This document shows positions 1 through 7,894 of a DNA stretch of 40,394 nucleotides, one piece after another. The notes under the pieces are model-generated. The model saw only the letters and a list, made by a program, of their open reading frames with translations. It was not told where the DNA came from and ran no database searches. Source of the stretch: an uncultured Elusimicrobia bacterium. Its GTDB lineage: Bacteria; Elusimicrobiota; Elusimicrobia; Elusimicrobiales; Elusimicrobiaceae. The stretch lies in NCBI GenBank assembly GCA_947306425.1, contig CAMZGO010000014.1:1-40394 (forward strand). The letters run 5' to 3'. The translations under genes and the position numbers were made by a program. Each line of letters starts with the position of its first letter. Positions within the stretch are counted from its first letter, which is position 1.

Positions 1-79
1 GAAGAGTGCAAGGGTAAAAGGTCCTATTTGATTATAGGCTAAAGGGCCTAGATGAGATATAAAAAATGAAATTTTACAA

Positions 80-107
80 TAAAAAACCCCCGCAAAAAGC
101 GGGGGCA
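80..107 (-). terminator. Rho-independent terminator of the first pilin gene
   Basis: A 7-bp GC stem (87-93 with 99-105) closes an A5 loop. Read on the minus strand it is followed by a T-rich run. It lies about 25 bases after the stop of the minus-strand pilin gene, so it is the natural end of that transcript. Confidence 0.85.
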
Positions 108-129
108 AATACTGCGATATTATACACTA

Positions 130-573
130 CTAGCAAGTAGGTGTTTGGAATTGCCCTAAAGAAGAGCAAATTTGCGTACCATTGGTTTCACCGCAACCTA
201 TTTTACCGCTTTCATATTCTTTTTGCATGGTATAGATATACTTACCACCTGATCTTGTGGCGGTTACACATTTATCACCTATTGCAATAGTAAAGTTCTT
301 GGTACCAAACTGTGTAGAAGCAGCAGCAACAGGATTACCAGAATTATCGGTAAAGTCTAAATCAAGCCCACCGAAATTTGCGGAGTAGCCGTCATTGACT
401 AAATAATATCTCTGTTGGGCACCAACGATGGAACCAAACAATGACAATGCTTCTGAAGCTTTTGATTTTTCAACAGCTTTGAAGTATTGCGGTAAGGCAA
501 TTGCTGCCAATATGCCGATTATCAAAACGACAACCAGCAATTCAATGAGGGTAAAACCCTTATTATTTTTCAT
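130..573 (-). CDS. Type IV pilin-like / pseudopilin protein (pilin 1)
   Basis: A 147-residue prepilin-like protein. It has a short basic leader (MKNNKG) cut by prepilin peptidase between G6 and F7, then the hydrophobic N-terminal helix [17 protein letters not shown] with Glu at mature position 5, which is needed for methylation and assembly. The globular part has four cysteines, the last at the C-terminus, probably forming disulfides. I chose the ATG at 573 over the upstream one at 603 because AAGGAG sits just before it and the leader then has the usual length. The gene stands alone with its own promoter and terminator, and no pilus assembly genes are nearby. Whether it forms a pilus, a type II secretion pseudopilus or another filament cannot be told. 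Confidence 0.9.
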   Translation of the reverse strand: MKNNKGFTLIELLVVVLIIGILAAIALPQYFKAVEKSKASEALSLFGSIVGAQQRYYLVNDGYSANFGGLDLDFTDNSGNPVAAASTQFGTKNFTIAIGDKCVTATRSGGKYIYTMQKEYESGKIGCGETNGTQICSSLGQFQTPTC

Positions 574-607
574 AGTTTTCTCCTTTGTCCCTTTTGGGTA
601 CACTTAA

Positions 608-636
608 AGTTTAGTATAAATTTTGAAGGTTGTCAA
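608..636 (-). promoter_or_regulatory. Putative sigma70-type promoter for pilin 1
   Basis: On the minus strand a perfect TTGACA (631-636) is followed after 17 bases by TAAACT (608-613). This gives a short leader before the AAGGAG and ATG of pilin 1. A small hairpin (about 650-672, GGTCCTATA with TATAGGCCC) lies just upstream. Confidence 0.5.
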
Positions 637-702
637 TATCTTTTTAAGGTCCTATATTTTATAGGCCCTGATTTTATAATATTTTTCCTACTCATAACAA
701 AA

Positions 703-1103
703 AAATATCGGCGATATTAATAGTTTTGGCCTAATGGTCAAAAATGTTGCTAATACCGTATCAAAAATGATGGAATGTTATTTTTTTGCTTTCTCTTTTA
801 TTTTCGCCACCCATTTTTTACGGTCTTTATCTATGTAAAAAATGGGCGGGAGAAAGCCGAGCAAATTTTATTTGCGAGGCAAGAGGGGGGTACCTTATTA
901 GTAAACTTCAGAGACGTAAAATGTATTAATGGGCAACCCCCACCCCTAACCCCTCCGCCCTTTCTTATTTTTGCTAAGGCAAAAATAAAACGGCAAAGGG
1001 GGAGGAAAATAAAAGAGCAACAATTTTAAGGAAAAGATACTTAATCAGCAACATTTTTGACCATTAGACCATAGTTTTTAAAAAATATCAATTCGCCGAT
1101 ATT
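703..1103. mobile_element. MITE-like palindromic element without a transposase
   Basis: The two ends (703-762 and 1036-1103) are imperfect inverted copies of each other of about 60 bases. They include a perfect 21-bp match (731-751 against 1047-1067). The interior of about 270 bases holds nested hairpins: 805-821 with 835-850, a small one at 861-875, and the GC-rich palindrome at 935-1005. The open reading frame across it looks like low-complexity translation of the hairpins, with no recognisable domain. The layout is that of a non-autonomous element or a very long structured transcript. I could not find a clear target duplication. It fills most of the 558-base gap between pilin 1 and argS. 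Confidence 0.6.
935..1005. repeat. GC-rich palindromic (REP-like) repeat, copy 1
   Basis: A CCCCCACCCCTAACCCCTCC-type arm is followed by a hairpin whose loop-proximal arms are TTATTTTTGC and GCAAAAATAA, closing with AAAGGGGGAGG. The same C-rich arm and G-rich return recur at 17217-17332 and 18611-18660, so this is a dispersed repeat family. This copy lies inside the larger MITE-like palindrome. Confidence 0.6.
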
Positions 1104-1131
1104 CTAAATAACAGAAGTGTATTTGTGCTAC

Positions 1132-2721
1132 TTACATTTCTTCAGGAGAAGAAACACCAATTAACTCCAGACCTTTAAAGATACGTTCTTTAACCAAAGC
1201 ACAAGTAAATAAACGGGAGGAGGTTAATTCCTTATTACCTTCGTCAAGCACACGGCAACTATCATAAAACGAATGGAATAAACCGGCAAGTTCTGTCAAA
1301 TAAGTAGTTAGATGATGGGGGCTTAAATCGCGGACACAATTTTCAAGCACCGGCTTGAACCAAAGCATTTTACTTAGTAAGGCACGTTCTGCAGGGGCTA
1401 AATTATCGGTGCTTACTGTAGCGGCAATATTTAAACCTTTTTCCTGCGCAGTTCTAAAAATTGAACATATACGAGCATGCACGTATTGAACATAGAAGAC
1501 AGGGTTTTCATTAGTTTTCTTTTTTGCAATATTTATATCAAAATTAAGATGGGCATTAGGTGTACGGCTTGCAAAAAAGAAACGGCAGGCATCGCGGCCA
1601 ACATCATCCATAAGTTCCCTTAAAGTAATAAAAGTTCCGGCACGTTTTGACATTTTTACTTTTTCGCCGTTTTCAATCAAATGCACAAGCTGGTGGATAA
1701 TGGCTGTAAAACTCCCTTCACTTTTGCCAAGCGTTTTAACAGCCGCTTTCATACGCGGAACATACCCGTGATGGTCCGCACCCAATATATCAATCAGATG
1801 TGTATAACCGCGGTCATATTTATTTTTATGGTAGGCAATATCCGCCAAATAATAAGTGGGACGCCCATCAGAACGAACCAAAACGCGGTCTTTATCGTCC
1901 TCTTCCTCGGTAGTACCGAACCAGACGGCTCCGTCTTTTTCATATACTTCCCCGGTATTTTTAAGGAAGTCCAATGTTTTATCTAAAGCATGTTCCTGAT
2001 GTAATTCACTTTCCCTAAACCAACGGGTAAATTCTACGCCGAAATCCTGCATATCTTTTTGCTGGGTTTTTATTAATTCTTCCATAGCAAAACGCCCATA
2101 TTCACTTTTAGGTAATCCTTGAGGAATTTTTTTTGCAAGATCTACCAGATATAAACCATGATAACCGTTTTCCGGCGGTTCTTTGCCTTCTGCGCGTGCT
2201 TGTAAAGACTGCCCTAAAAGTTCTGCTTGATTGCCGGCATCATTTACATAATATTCGGCATCACAAGCAATACCAAGCGCACGGAAGATTTTAACCAGAC
2301 TATCCCCCAAACTTGCCCCGCGACCGCTTGCAACATGCAAAGGCCCCGTTGGATTAGCAGACACAAATTCTATTAAAAATTTTTCCTTCGGCAAAACACC
2401 TTCTTTATCCCTGTCTTTTAAGCGGCGGTCCCTGGAAACCTCAACCAAAAAACTATCGTTTAAAATAATATTTATGAAACCCGGCGGCAAAAATGAGGCA
2501 GAAGAAATTTCCTCAAAGCCTTGTAAAATTTCACACACCTGCCCGGCAATTTCAAGAGGATTTTTACGCATTATTTTGGCTGCACTCAAAGCCCAAGACA
2601 ACGAAATATCTGCCTTGACATGGCTGGGGGCAGGGGTAAAGATAACTTCCGGCAAAGAGGAAAAATCTTTGAAGTGATTTGTTAAGGTTGTTTGAATTTT
2701 ATTTTTTAGAGTGTTCAACAT
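1132..2721 (-). CDS. argS: Arginyl-tRNA synthetase
   Basis: A 529-residue class I aminoacyl-tRNA synthetase charging tRNA-Arg. The N-terminal tRNA-recognition domain is followed by the catalytic core with SANPTGPLHVASGRG around residue 125, the KMSK loop (KVKMSKRAGTF) near residue 355, and a DALR-type anticodon-binding helical C-terminus. The HIGH signature reads HVAS where HVGH or HVGN is more usual in ArgRS. Length is slightly below the common 550-580. The start abuts the stop of rsfS, and its ribosome-binding site lies inside the end of rsfS, so the two are probably cotranscribed and coupled. Confidence 0.95.
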   Translation of the reverse strand: MLNTLKNKIQTTLTNHFKDFSSLPEVIFTPAPSHVKADISLSWALSAAKIMRKNPLEIAGQVCEILQGFEEISSASFLPPGFINIILNDSFLVEVSRDRRLKDRDKEGVLPKEKFLIEFVSANPTGPLHVASGRGASLGDSLVKIFRALGIACDAEYYVNDAGNQAELLGQSLQARAEGKEPPENGYHGLYLVDLAKKIPQGLPKSEYGRFAMEELIKTQQKDMQDFGVEFTRWFRESELHQEHALDKTLDFLKNTGEVYEKDGAVWFGTTEEEDDKDRVLVRSDGRPTYYLADIAYHKNKYDRGYTHLIDILGADHHGYVPRMKAAVKTLGKSEGSFTAIIHQLVHLIENGEKVKMSKRAGTFITLRELMDDVGRDACRFFFASRTPNAHLNFDINIAKKKTNENPVFYVQYVHARICSIFRTAQEKGLNIAATVSTDNLAPAERALLSKMLWFKPVLENCVRDLSPHHLTTYLTELAGLFHSFYDSCRVLDEGNKELTSSRLFTCALVKERIFKGLELIGVSSPEEM

Positions 2722-3279
2722 TTATTTAGCACCTTTTTTAACAGTTTTTTTAGCAGATTTTTTGGCTGTTTTTTTAGCCGCTTTTTTAGCTGTTTTCTTG
2801 ACGGCTTTTGTTGTTGATTTTTTAACAGTTTTTTTAGCAGATTTTTTGACCGTTTTCTTAACTGTTTTTTGGGTAATTTTTTTTACTGCTTTCTTGACGG
2901 TTTTCTTGGCTGTTTTTTTAGTGTATAAAACCGTAGGTAAAATTATAAGATTTGCATAATCAAACACTTTGTCTAAAGCATAATAGGCACGGGCATCTTC
3001 GGTCATTAAATGGAGAATTAAACCGCCGTAATCGCTGACACGCCAAATTTGACTGCCGGAACCATCGCGGTTTAATTTAAAAAATCCTTTTTCTTTTAAT
3101 TTAATGGAGACCTCCTCCTCAAGTGCATTTAAATGCGGGGCTGAAGTAGCAGTTGCCACTATAACATAATCACACAATGAAGATTTGCCCCCCAAATCAT
3201 ATAGGGCGACATTTTCACCTTTTTTATCTTCCAAAATTTGTGCCGCTTTTATGGCAATATTTTTTAATTGTTTGTTCAT
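2722..3279 (-). CDS. rsfS: Ribosome silencing factor RsfS with a long lysine-rich C-terminal tail
   Basis: Residues 1-118 form a standard RsfS/Iojap (DUF143) domain, which binds uL14 on the large subunit and blocks subunit joining. CDYVIVATATSAPHL and DYGGLILHLMTEDARAYY are typical of it. Residues 121-185 are unusual: a 65-residue run built of KKTVKK / KKAAKK / KKSAKK blocks, resembling histone H1 tails. Normal RsfS ends near residue 110-120. The gene has a GGAGG ribosome-binding site, and its position between the nadD/LytR-type genes and argS is the common genomic setting of rsfS. The tail may bind rRNA or DNA; that is inference. Confidence 0.9.
   Translation of the reverse strand: MNKQLKNIAIKAAQILEDKKGENVALYDLGGKSSLCDYVIVATATSAPHLNALEEEVSIKLKEKGFFKLNRDGSGSQIWRVSDYGGLILHLMTEDARAYYALDKVFDYANLIILPTVLYTKKTAKKTVKKAVKKITQKTVKKTVKKSAKKTVKKSTTKAVKKTAKKAAKKTAKKSAKKTVKKGAK
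2725..2919 (-). repeat. Lysine-codon repeat encoding the RsfS tail
   Basis: About 195 bases of degenerate tandem repeats encode K-K-x-x units. The AAA AAA-rich coding strand makes the tract prone to slippage and length change. The plus-strand reading frame over it is a phenylalanine/valine-rich shadow, not a gene. Confidence 0.7.
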
Positions 3280-3309
3280 AAGAAATCCTCCGTCTAAAAA
3301 ATTGTATCA

Positions 3310-4224
3310 TTATTTAACGGGTTTTGGCAATTTAAAATCCTCACCCAAATAAATTTTTGCTTCACTTATGGCATTTTTATCTTCTAAATAATAAATTTCT
3401 TTATTTTCAAGCCCCAAGTGTTTGCTTAAATCTTTTAAAACCTCTAAACGTTTGGTGGTGGCAATAATTTTGGTTTTATTTCTGCGCTCCGGTGCTGTTG
3501 TGTAATTAATGACGTCAACTTTAAAAATACCTTCATTATTTAAGGTACGCAAATAACGTGTTACTTCCGCAGCAAGACCGTTATAATCCGAGGCATTAAA
3601 AACTTCTACTACTAAAACTTCATCCTCCTCTTGTTTTTTATTTGAAAGTATTATGGCCTGTTCCTGCGGCGGTTCTGTTTTTTGCTTTACTTTTATTTTT
3701 TGTTTCTTGGTTTTTTGTGTTTCCCTGACGGTAAAATCCACACCACGCAAATTGGGCAACTCAAAACTAATTAAGATAAAATCGCCCACACTTATAAAAG
3801 TTCTTTTTGTAAGGCGCATTTTAATATAAGTATATAAATAATCCAAAACTTGGTACGGCTTCCGTTGCCAAGAAGATAAATTCGCTTTAAAATTATCCCA
3901 AAATACTTGGCGGTTTTTGGTAAGCGGAATAAAGATATAGGGTGTAGTATCAATTTTTAAACGCTTTGTCAGTTTTTCTAAAGGGAGATTACTTTCTTCA
4001 TTGGTTAAATTAGTGATAACGCCCTTTTTAAGCATAGGATTATAAGATATAAGCATAGCAGGTTTTGTTAATACCAAAAAATTTAAAGCAGTATCTTGGC
4101 GCTGCCGAAGCACAGGTACGAGTGAACTTGTAAAATAACTCATCGCACCCCAAACAACTACGGCTATTGCAAATGATATAAACAAGCGCAAAATTATTTG
4201 TTCTTTAAAAGAGTTTCGTTCCAT
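3310..4224 (-). CDS. Membrane protein with a C-terminal LytR_C domain
   Basis: A 304-residue protein. One membrane helix lies near the N-terminus (about residues 10-35), followed by an extracytoplasmic region, a charged linker (KTKKQKIKVKQKTEPPQEQ) and a C-terminal LytR_C-like domain starting near VLVVEVFNASDYNGLAAEV. The catalytic LCP domain of LytR-CpsA-Psr proteins is absent. I take ATG 4224 (MERNSFKEQ) as start; an upstream ATG at 4251 would add nine residues. Either start overlaps the end of the nadD-yqeK gene, so expression is probably coupled. A cell-wall or septum-related role is plausible, but the substrate is unknown. Confidence 0.65.
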   Translation of the reverse strand: MERNSFKEQIILRLFISFAIAVVVWGAMSYFTSSLVPVLRQRQDTALNFLVLTKPAMLISYNPMLKKGVITNLTNEESNLPLEKLTKRLKIDTTPYIFIPLTKNRQVFWDNFKANLSSWQRKPYQVLDYLYTYIKMRLTKRTFISVGDFILISFELPNLRGVDFTVRETQKTKKQKIKVKQKTEPPQEQAIILSNKKQEEDEVLVVEVFNASDYNGLAAEVTRYLRTLNNEGIFKVDVINYTTAPERRNKTKIIATTKRLEVLKDLSKHLGLENKEIYYLEDKNAISEAKIYLGEDFKLPKPVK

Positions 4225-5324
4225 AATTTTATTCCATCCGGCGCCAGCCATTTATTTGTGGTAACGGTGTAAATAAGTTTGACTTTTTCAGCAGCAAGCA
4301 AACCCTCATCTAAAGATTTTTTTAAAGCAGATTTTATTAACTTTATATCCTGCGGTCTTCTGCCTTTGGCGCACATATCGGCAATCATTAAAATTTTATC
4401 TAAAACTGTCATATCTTTCCCCCCAAGGGTATGGCGGGAAACGGCTTGTAGTATCTCTTTACTTTTTACTCCGAACTTTACTTTCGCTAAGTGAGCTGAT
4501 ATAGGTGCATGCAACAAAGCCGGTGCATAATTGCAAAGTTCTTTTACGCCTTTAATTTTGAGTTTATGTTCTTTTACATAAGCAATCATTTGCTCTTTAG
4601 TTAAGGATTTGCCGGCATCATGTAAAAGGCCGGAAAGCGTGGCATTATTAACATCTTCCCCATAAATTTTTGCTAAGGAAGCAGCCTCTTTCGCTACCGC
4701 CAAGGTATGATTATACCGCGGTGCTTTTAAATACTTTTTAAGCCAACTATGAATGTCTAAGCCATATAGAGCATTTCTATCTATTATTTCTGATAATTCC
4801 GGCAGCATATTCTTTGGTGTTTTACCGTTTAACATAATTTGTAAACGCAAAGCAGTTGAGGATATTTTTGGTAAAAAACCTTTCAAAATACGGGCTCTAA
4901 ACTCCGGTTTTACTTGTTTAAACCCCTGCCTTAGACCGATAACAAAAGTGGCATTTTTAAAATTATATTCGGCATTTTTCCATTTTGTTACGTCAGCGGC
5001 ACAATCGGTACCTACTAAAATAAAAAGTTCTGCTTTTGGGTGTTTTTGCTTTACATACTTTAAAGTTTCATAAGTATAAACTTTGCGGTGTTTTTTATAT
5101 TCAAAATCATCAAAAATTATTTTTTTATGCAAATGAGTAAAAACTTGTTTTGCCATTTCTTTGCGCAAACTATAGGGTGTTTGGCTCTTTTCTTTGTACG
5201 GGGAATTATAGGACACAAAAACATAACACAAATCCGGCTTAATTTCCTTTAATGCCGAAGAAAATAATTTTTGATGTCCTTGATGAACGGGGTCAAAAGT
5301 ACCGCCGTAAATTAATATCTTCAT
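4194..5324 (-). CDS. nadD: Bifunctional NadD-YqeK: nicotinate-nucleotide adenylyltransferase fused to an HD phosphohydrolase
   Basis: Residues 1-185 are NadD, forming deamido-NAD from NaMN and ATP. They carry GGTFDPVHQGH at 7-17 and the ISSTALR signature at 154-160. Residues 190-376 are a YqeK-like HD domain with H205, LLHDAGK at 233-239 and further conserved histidines (H272, H278, H298). YqeK-type proteins hydrolyse diadenosine tetraphosphate symmetrically. In many bacteria these are adjacent genes; here they form one chain. The start codon overlaps the upstream stop as ATGA. Confidence 0.9.
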   Translation of the reverse strand: MKILIYGGTFDPVHQGHQKLFSSALKEIKPDLCYVFVSYNSPYKEKSQTPYSLRKEMAKQVFTHLHKKIIFDDFEYKKHRKVYTYETLKYVKQKHPKAELFILVGTDCAADVTKWKNAEYNFKNATFVIGLRQGFKQVKPEFRARILKGFLPKISSTALRLQIMLNGKTPKNMLPELSEIIDRNALYGLDIHSWLKKYLKAPRYNHTLAVAKEAASLAKIYGEDVNNATLSGLLHDAGKSLTKEQMIAYVKEHKLKIKGVKELCNYAPALLHAPISAHLAKVKFGVKSKEILQAVSRHTLGGKDMTVLDKILMIADMCAKGRRPQDIKLIKSALKKSLDEGLLAAEKVKLIYTVTTNKWLAPDGIKLWNETLLKNK

Positions 5325-6358
5325 TTCTCTTTCCCTTCTTTTTCCCTTAAAAATAAAGTAAACATTAAGGCAGATAATAAGACAAATAAGTAAATTAAAA
5401 ATGTTGAAAGTAAGTTACTTTCCGTTACTGTAAATGCCAAAATATCTAGAATTATACCTGTTAAAATTGTATAAAAAAGTATCTGTTTTTTTGTAAAGCC
5501 GCGACGTTGTAAACGTAAAGCGAAATGATCCGGACTGCCTTGAAGCGGAGAAATCCCCTTCAATAACCGCACAACCGACACATAAGCCGTATCAAACAAA
5601 GGTACTGCTAATATCAGAAGCGGGGAGAAAACAGCCAAAGGATTTTTTGCCGAATAATCCACGCCAAGCGCTAAGGCAGCAAGCAAAAACCCCAGCATTG
5701 TGCTTCCGCTATCACCTAAAAAACTTTTTATTTTAAACAGACCGTGATTATAAGGCCAAAAGGATAAAGCAACACCTATAATTGACGCCGCTAAAAAATT
5801 TACATAAATATTTTCTGACGGCAAAGATATAAATAAAAATGCAAGCCCCGCAAATAATGCTTGGGAAACAGCCAGCCCGTCTTGAATATCCAGTAAATTA
5901 AAAGCATTTGTCAAACCGCAAACCCAGAGAACTGTCAAAATAGTGCCCCATGGTTCAGGAAGAAATTGTATTTTCACATTAAAGCAAATCAGACATCCCG
6001 CCGCCAATGCTTGCACAACAAGACGGATTAGGGCGCTTAGTCCTTTTGGCTTTTTGATATCGTCTATTAAACCCAAAATAAATATAATAACAGTACCAAG
6101 GAAAATACCCCTTAAATTACGCAGGGTACCTGTAGGGAAATTAGTTGTAAAACGAATAACGGTTAAACTGCCTAAAAAACCTATTAGGGCAGATAAACCG
6201 CCCACTAAAGGAACTATGCCTGTATGATTTTTTAAAGCGGTCGGCGAATCCTTTAAATATTTACCAAGTGTTTTACAAAAAAACGGTGTCAACGCAAAAG
6301 TAATCGCAAAAGATAACACAAAGGCCCGCAAAAAAGAAATAAAATTTCCATGGTCCAT
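5321..6358 (-). CDS. MraY/WecA-family undecaprenyl-phosphate sugar-1-phosphate transferase
   Basis: A 345-residue polytopic membrane enzyme of the glycosyltransferase-4 family. It moves a UDP-linked amino sugar phosphate onto a polyprenyl phosphate to start a cell-surface glycan. Visible signatures are DDIKKPKG (the DD pair), NAFNLLDIQDGLA, and GDSGSTMLGF, plus the SPDHFALRL loop. It resembles WecA/TagO more than MraY. I prefer ATG 6358 (MDHGNF); the longer frame would begin with TTG at 6406 inside the divergent gene. No good ribosome-binding site precedes 6358, so the start is uncertain. First gene of the run to argS. Confidence 0.85.
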   Translation of the reverse strand: MDHGNFISFLRAFVLSFAITFALTPFFCKTLGKYLKDSPTALKNHTGIVPLVGGLSALIGFLGSLTVIRFTTNFPTGTLRNLRGIFLGTVIIFILGLIDDIKKPKGLSALIRLVVQALAAGCLICFNVKIQFLPEPWGTILTVLWVCGLTNAFNLLDIQDGLAVSQALFAGLAFLFISLPSENIYVNFLAASIIGVALSFWPYNHGLFKIKSFLGDSGSTMLGFLLAALALGVDYSAKNPLAVFSPLLILAVPLFDTAYVSVVRLLKGISPLQGSPDHFALRLQRRGFTKKQILFYTILTGIILDILAFTVTESNLLSTFLIYLFVLLSALMFTLFLREKEGKEK

Positions 6359-6393
6359 AATAATATGATATAAAATATAGAGAGGTTTATGAA

Positions 6394-6951
6394 ATGAAAT
6401 TTTCAAATGTTATTATTTTAGCTTTATGTTTTTGCGCTTGCACCAATAGTACTAATATCAAAAAATCCGCCGAAATACCTGCGAGAGCAGTTCCTGTTTT
6501 TATGGCCGGCACAGAAAACCGTACAGCATTAAAAACCGCCCTTGAAGCAAAAGGGAAAAACTATAATTTTTTATTGCTCGCAAACAAAAAAAAAGATTTT
6601 ATTAATTTTAAATTGATAGGGGATTTCGCCGCCGTTTTGGCATCCGTTAATTTACGCGGAGGCGATTTTGAGTATGAAACCATTTCCCCCCTTTTATCAG
6701 ACATAAAAGCAAAGCAAGTATTTGAGGAAATTTTGCTTGCGTTATTTACTTTCGGCGAGTATGGAGATTTAAAGTATAAGTATTATTTTAATACCGGCGA
6801 AATTGTACCTTATAAATTAAAACAAAAAAGCCAGCTTTTAGATAAAATATTTTTGTTTGAAGATTATAAGGGTACCGTTCCCCAAAAAATAACTGTTAAA
6901 ACCAAGTTTGATATAGTTAAAATTGATTTTGAACTTTTAGCCTACGATTAA
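6394..6951 (+). CDS. Putative small lipoprotein of unknown function
   Basis: 185 residues. A short hydrophobic signal (VIILALCFCAC) ends in a lipobox-like site with Cys16 preceded by Ala, followed by a polar region. This suggests lipid anchoring, although Cys and Phe at -2 and -3 are not the best lipobox residues. The rest is alpha/beta-like and unknown to me. GAGAGG lies about ten bases before the ATG. It is divergent from the MraY/WecA-like gene with only 35 bases between, so the promoters overlap, and it precedes the TerC gene by 19 bases. Confidence 0.6.
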   Translation: MKFSNVIILALCFCACTNSTNIKKSAEIPARAVPVFMAGTENRTALKTALEAKGKNYNFLLLANKKKDFINFKLIGDFAAVLASVNLRGGDFEYETISPLLSDIKAKQVFEEILLALFTFGEYGDLKYKYYFNTGEIVPYKLKQKSQLLDKIFLFEDYKGTVPQKITVKTKFDIVKIDFELLAYD

Positions 6952-6970
6952 AACTTTATATAATATATTT

Positions 6971-7894
6971 ATGCATCATTTATCACTTTGGATTTTGTTT
7001 TGGGTTATCGTAATCCTAGCACTAGGACTTGACCTTTTTATTTTAAACAAACATCACGGGCATGTCTCAATTAAAGACTCTTCCGTTATGGTTGCAGCCT
7101 GGGTAACTTTGGCATTTGGCTTTGGGGGCATTATTTGGATGGCTTCCGGCGCTCAAAGCGCTTTGGAATATCTTACCGGATATGTAATAGAATATTCGCT
7201 TTCAATAGACAATATGTTTGTTTTTATTATGATTTTCAGTTATTTTTCAGTACCGAAAGATCATCAGCCTAAAGTTTTGCTTTGGGGTATTTTGGGGGCC
7301 GTAGTGATGCGCTTTATTTTTATATTTATCGGAGTACAACTTATAACGCGCTTTACTTTTATGATTTACATTTTCGGTTTAATTTTGATTTATACTGCCG
7401 GCAAAATGTTAATCGGTAAAGAAGAAAAGATTGACCCTGCCGGAAACCCTCTTTTAAGGATGCTTAAAATGATAGTACCTATAGACCCCTCAATCAAGAA
7501 CGGGAATTTCTTTTGCAGAAAAAACGGAAAGATTTGTGCAACTACTTTGTTTGCGACAGTTATTGTTATAGAGGCATCTGATTTGGTCTTTGCCGTTGAT
7601 TCAATACCGGCGGTACTAGCAGTAACACAAGATACTTTTATAGTATACACTTCAAATATTTTTGCAATTATAGGGCTTAGGTCGCTTTACTTTTTACTCT
7701 CGGGTATGGCAGGCAAATTTGAGTACTTAAAATACGGCATAGCCGCAGTATTAGCCTTTGTAGGTACAAAAATGTTAGTATCACATTTTTACCATTTTCC
7801 TACCGTGCTTTCTCTTATTATTATTGTTTTGATTTTGGGTATAGCCGTGTTTGCATCTGTCTTTAGAAATAAACAGACCTTGAAAAATATTTAA
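6971..7894 (+). CDS. TerC/Alx-family integral membrane protein
   Basis: A 307-residue, roughly nine-helix membrane protein. It has the TerC family signatures EYSLSIDNMFVFIMIFSYF (about residues 75-95) and VIEASDLVFAVDSIPAVLA (about 198-216), each with conserved acidic residues in the membrane. Alx/TerC proteins are linked to manganese efflux and to metalation of exported proteins. No yybP-ykoY-type leader can be present, because only 19 bases separate it from the upstream gene. The last four bases overlap the end of the convergent gene. No clear ribosome-binding site is visible. Confidence 0.9.
   Translation: MHHLSLWILFWVIVILALGLDLFILNKHHGHVSIKDSSVMVAAWVTLAFGFGGIIWMASGAQSALEYLTGYVIEYSLSIDNMFVFIMIFSYFSVPKDHQPKVLLWGILGAVVMRFIFIFIGVQLITRFTFMIYIFGLILIYTAGKMLIGKEEKIDPAGNPLLRMLKMIVPIDPSIKNGNFFCRKNGKICATTLFATVIVIEASDLVFAVDSIPAVLAVTQDTFIVYTSNIFAIIGLRSLYFLLSGMAGKFEYLKYGIAAVLAFVGTKMLVSHFYHFPTVLSLIIIVLILGIAVFASVFRNKQTLKNI

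Noticed and set aside
775-1029. Open reading frame of 84 codons on the plus strand
   Set aside because: It lies wholly inside the MITE-like palindrome, reads through hairpins and low-complexity sequence, and has no ribosome-binding site or domain.
2711-2959. Phe/Val-rich 82-codon frame on the plus strand
   Set aside because: It is the antisense shadow of the lysine-rich tail of rsfS.
3310-4224. Full LytR-CpsA-Psr ligase
   Set aside because: The catalytic LCP domain is missing; only the C-terminal LytR_C-like domain is seen.
6952-6970. Manganese riboswitch (yybP-ykoY) before the TerC gene
   Set aside because: Only 19 bases separate it from the upstream gene, too short for that RNA.
7390-7650. 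86-codon minus-strand frame within terC
   Set aside because: Antisense shadow of a well-supported membrane protein gene.
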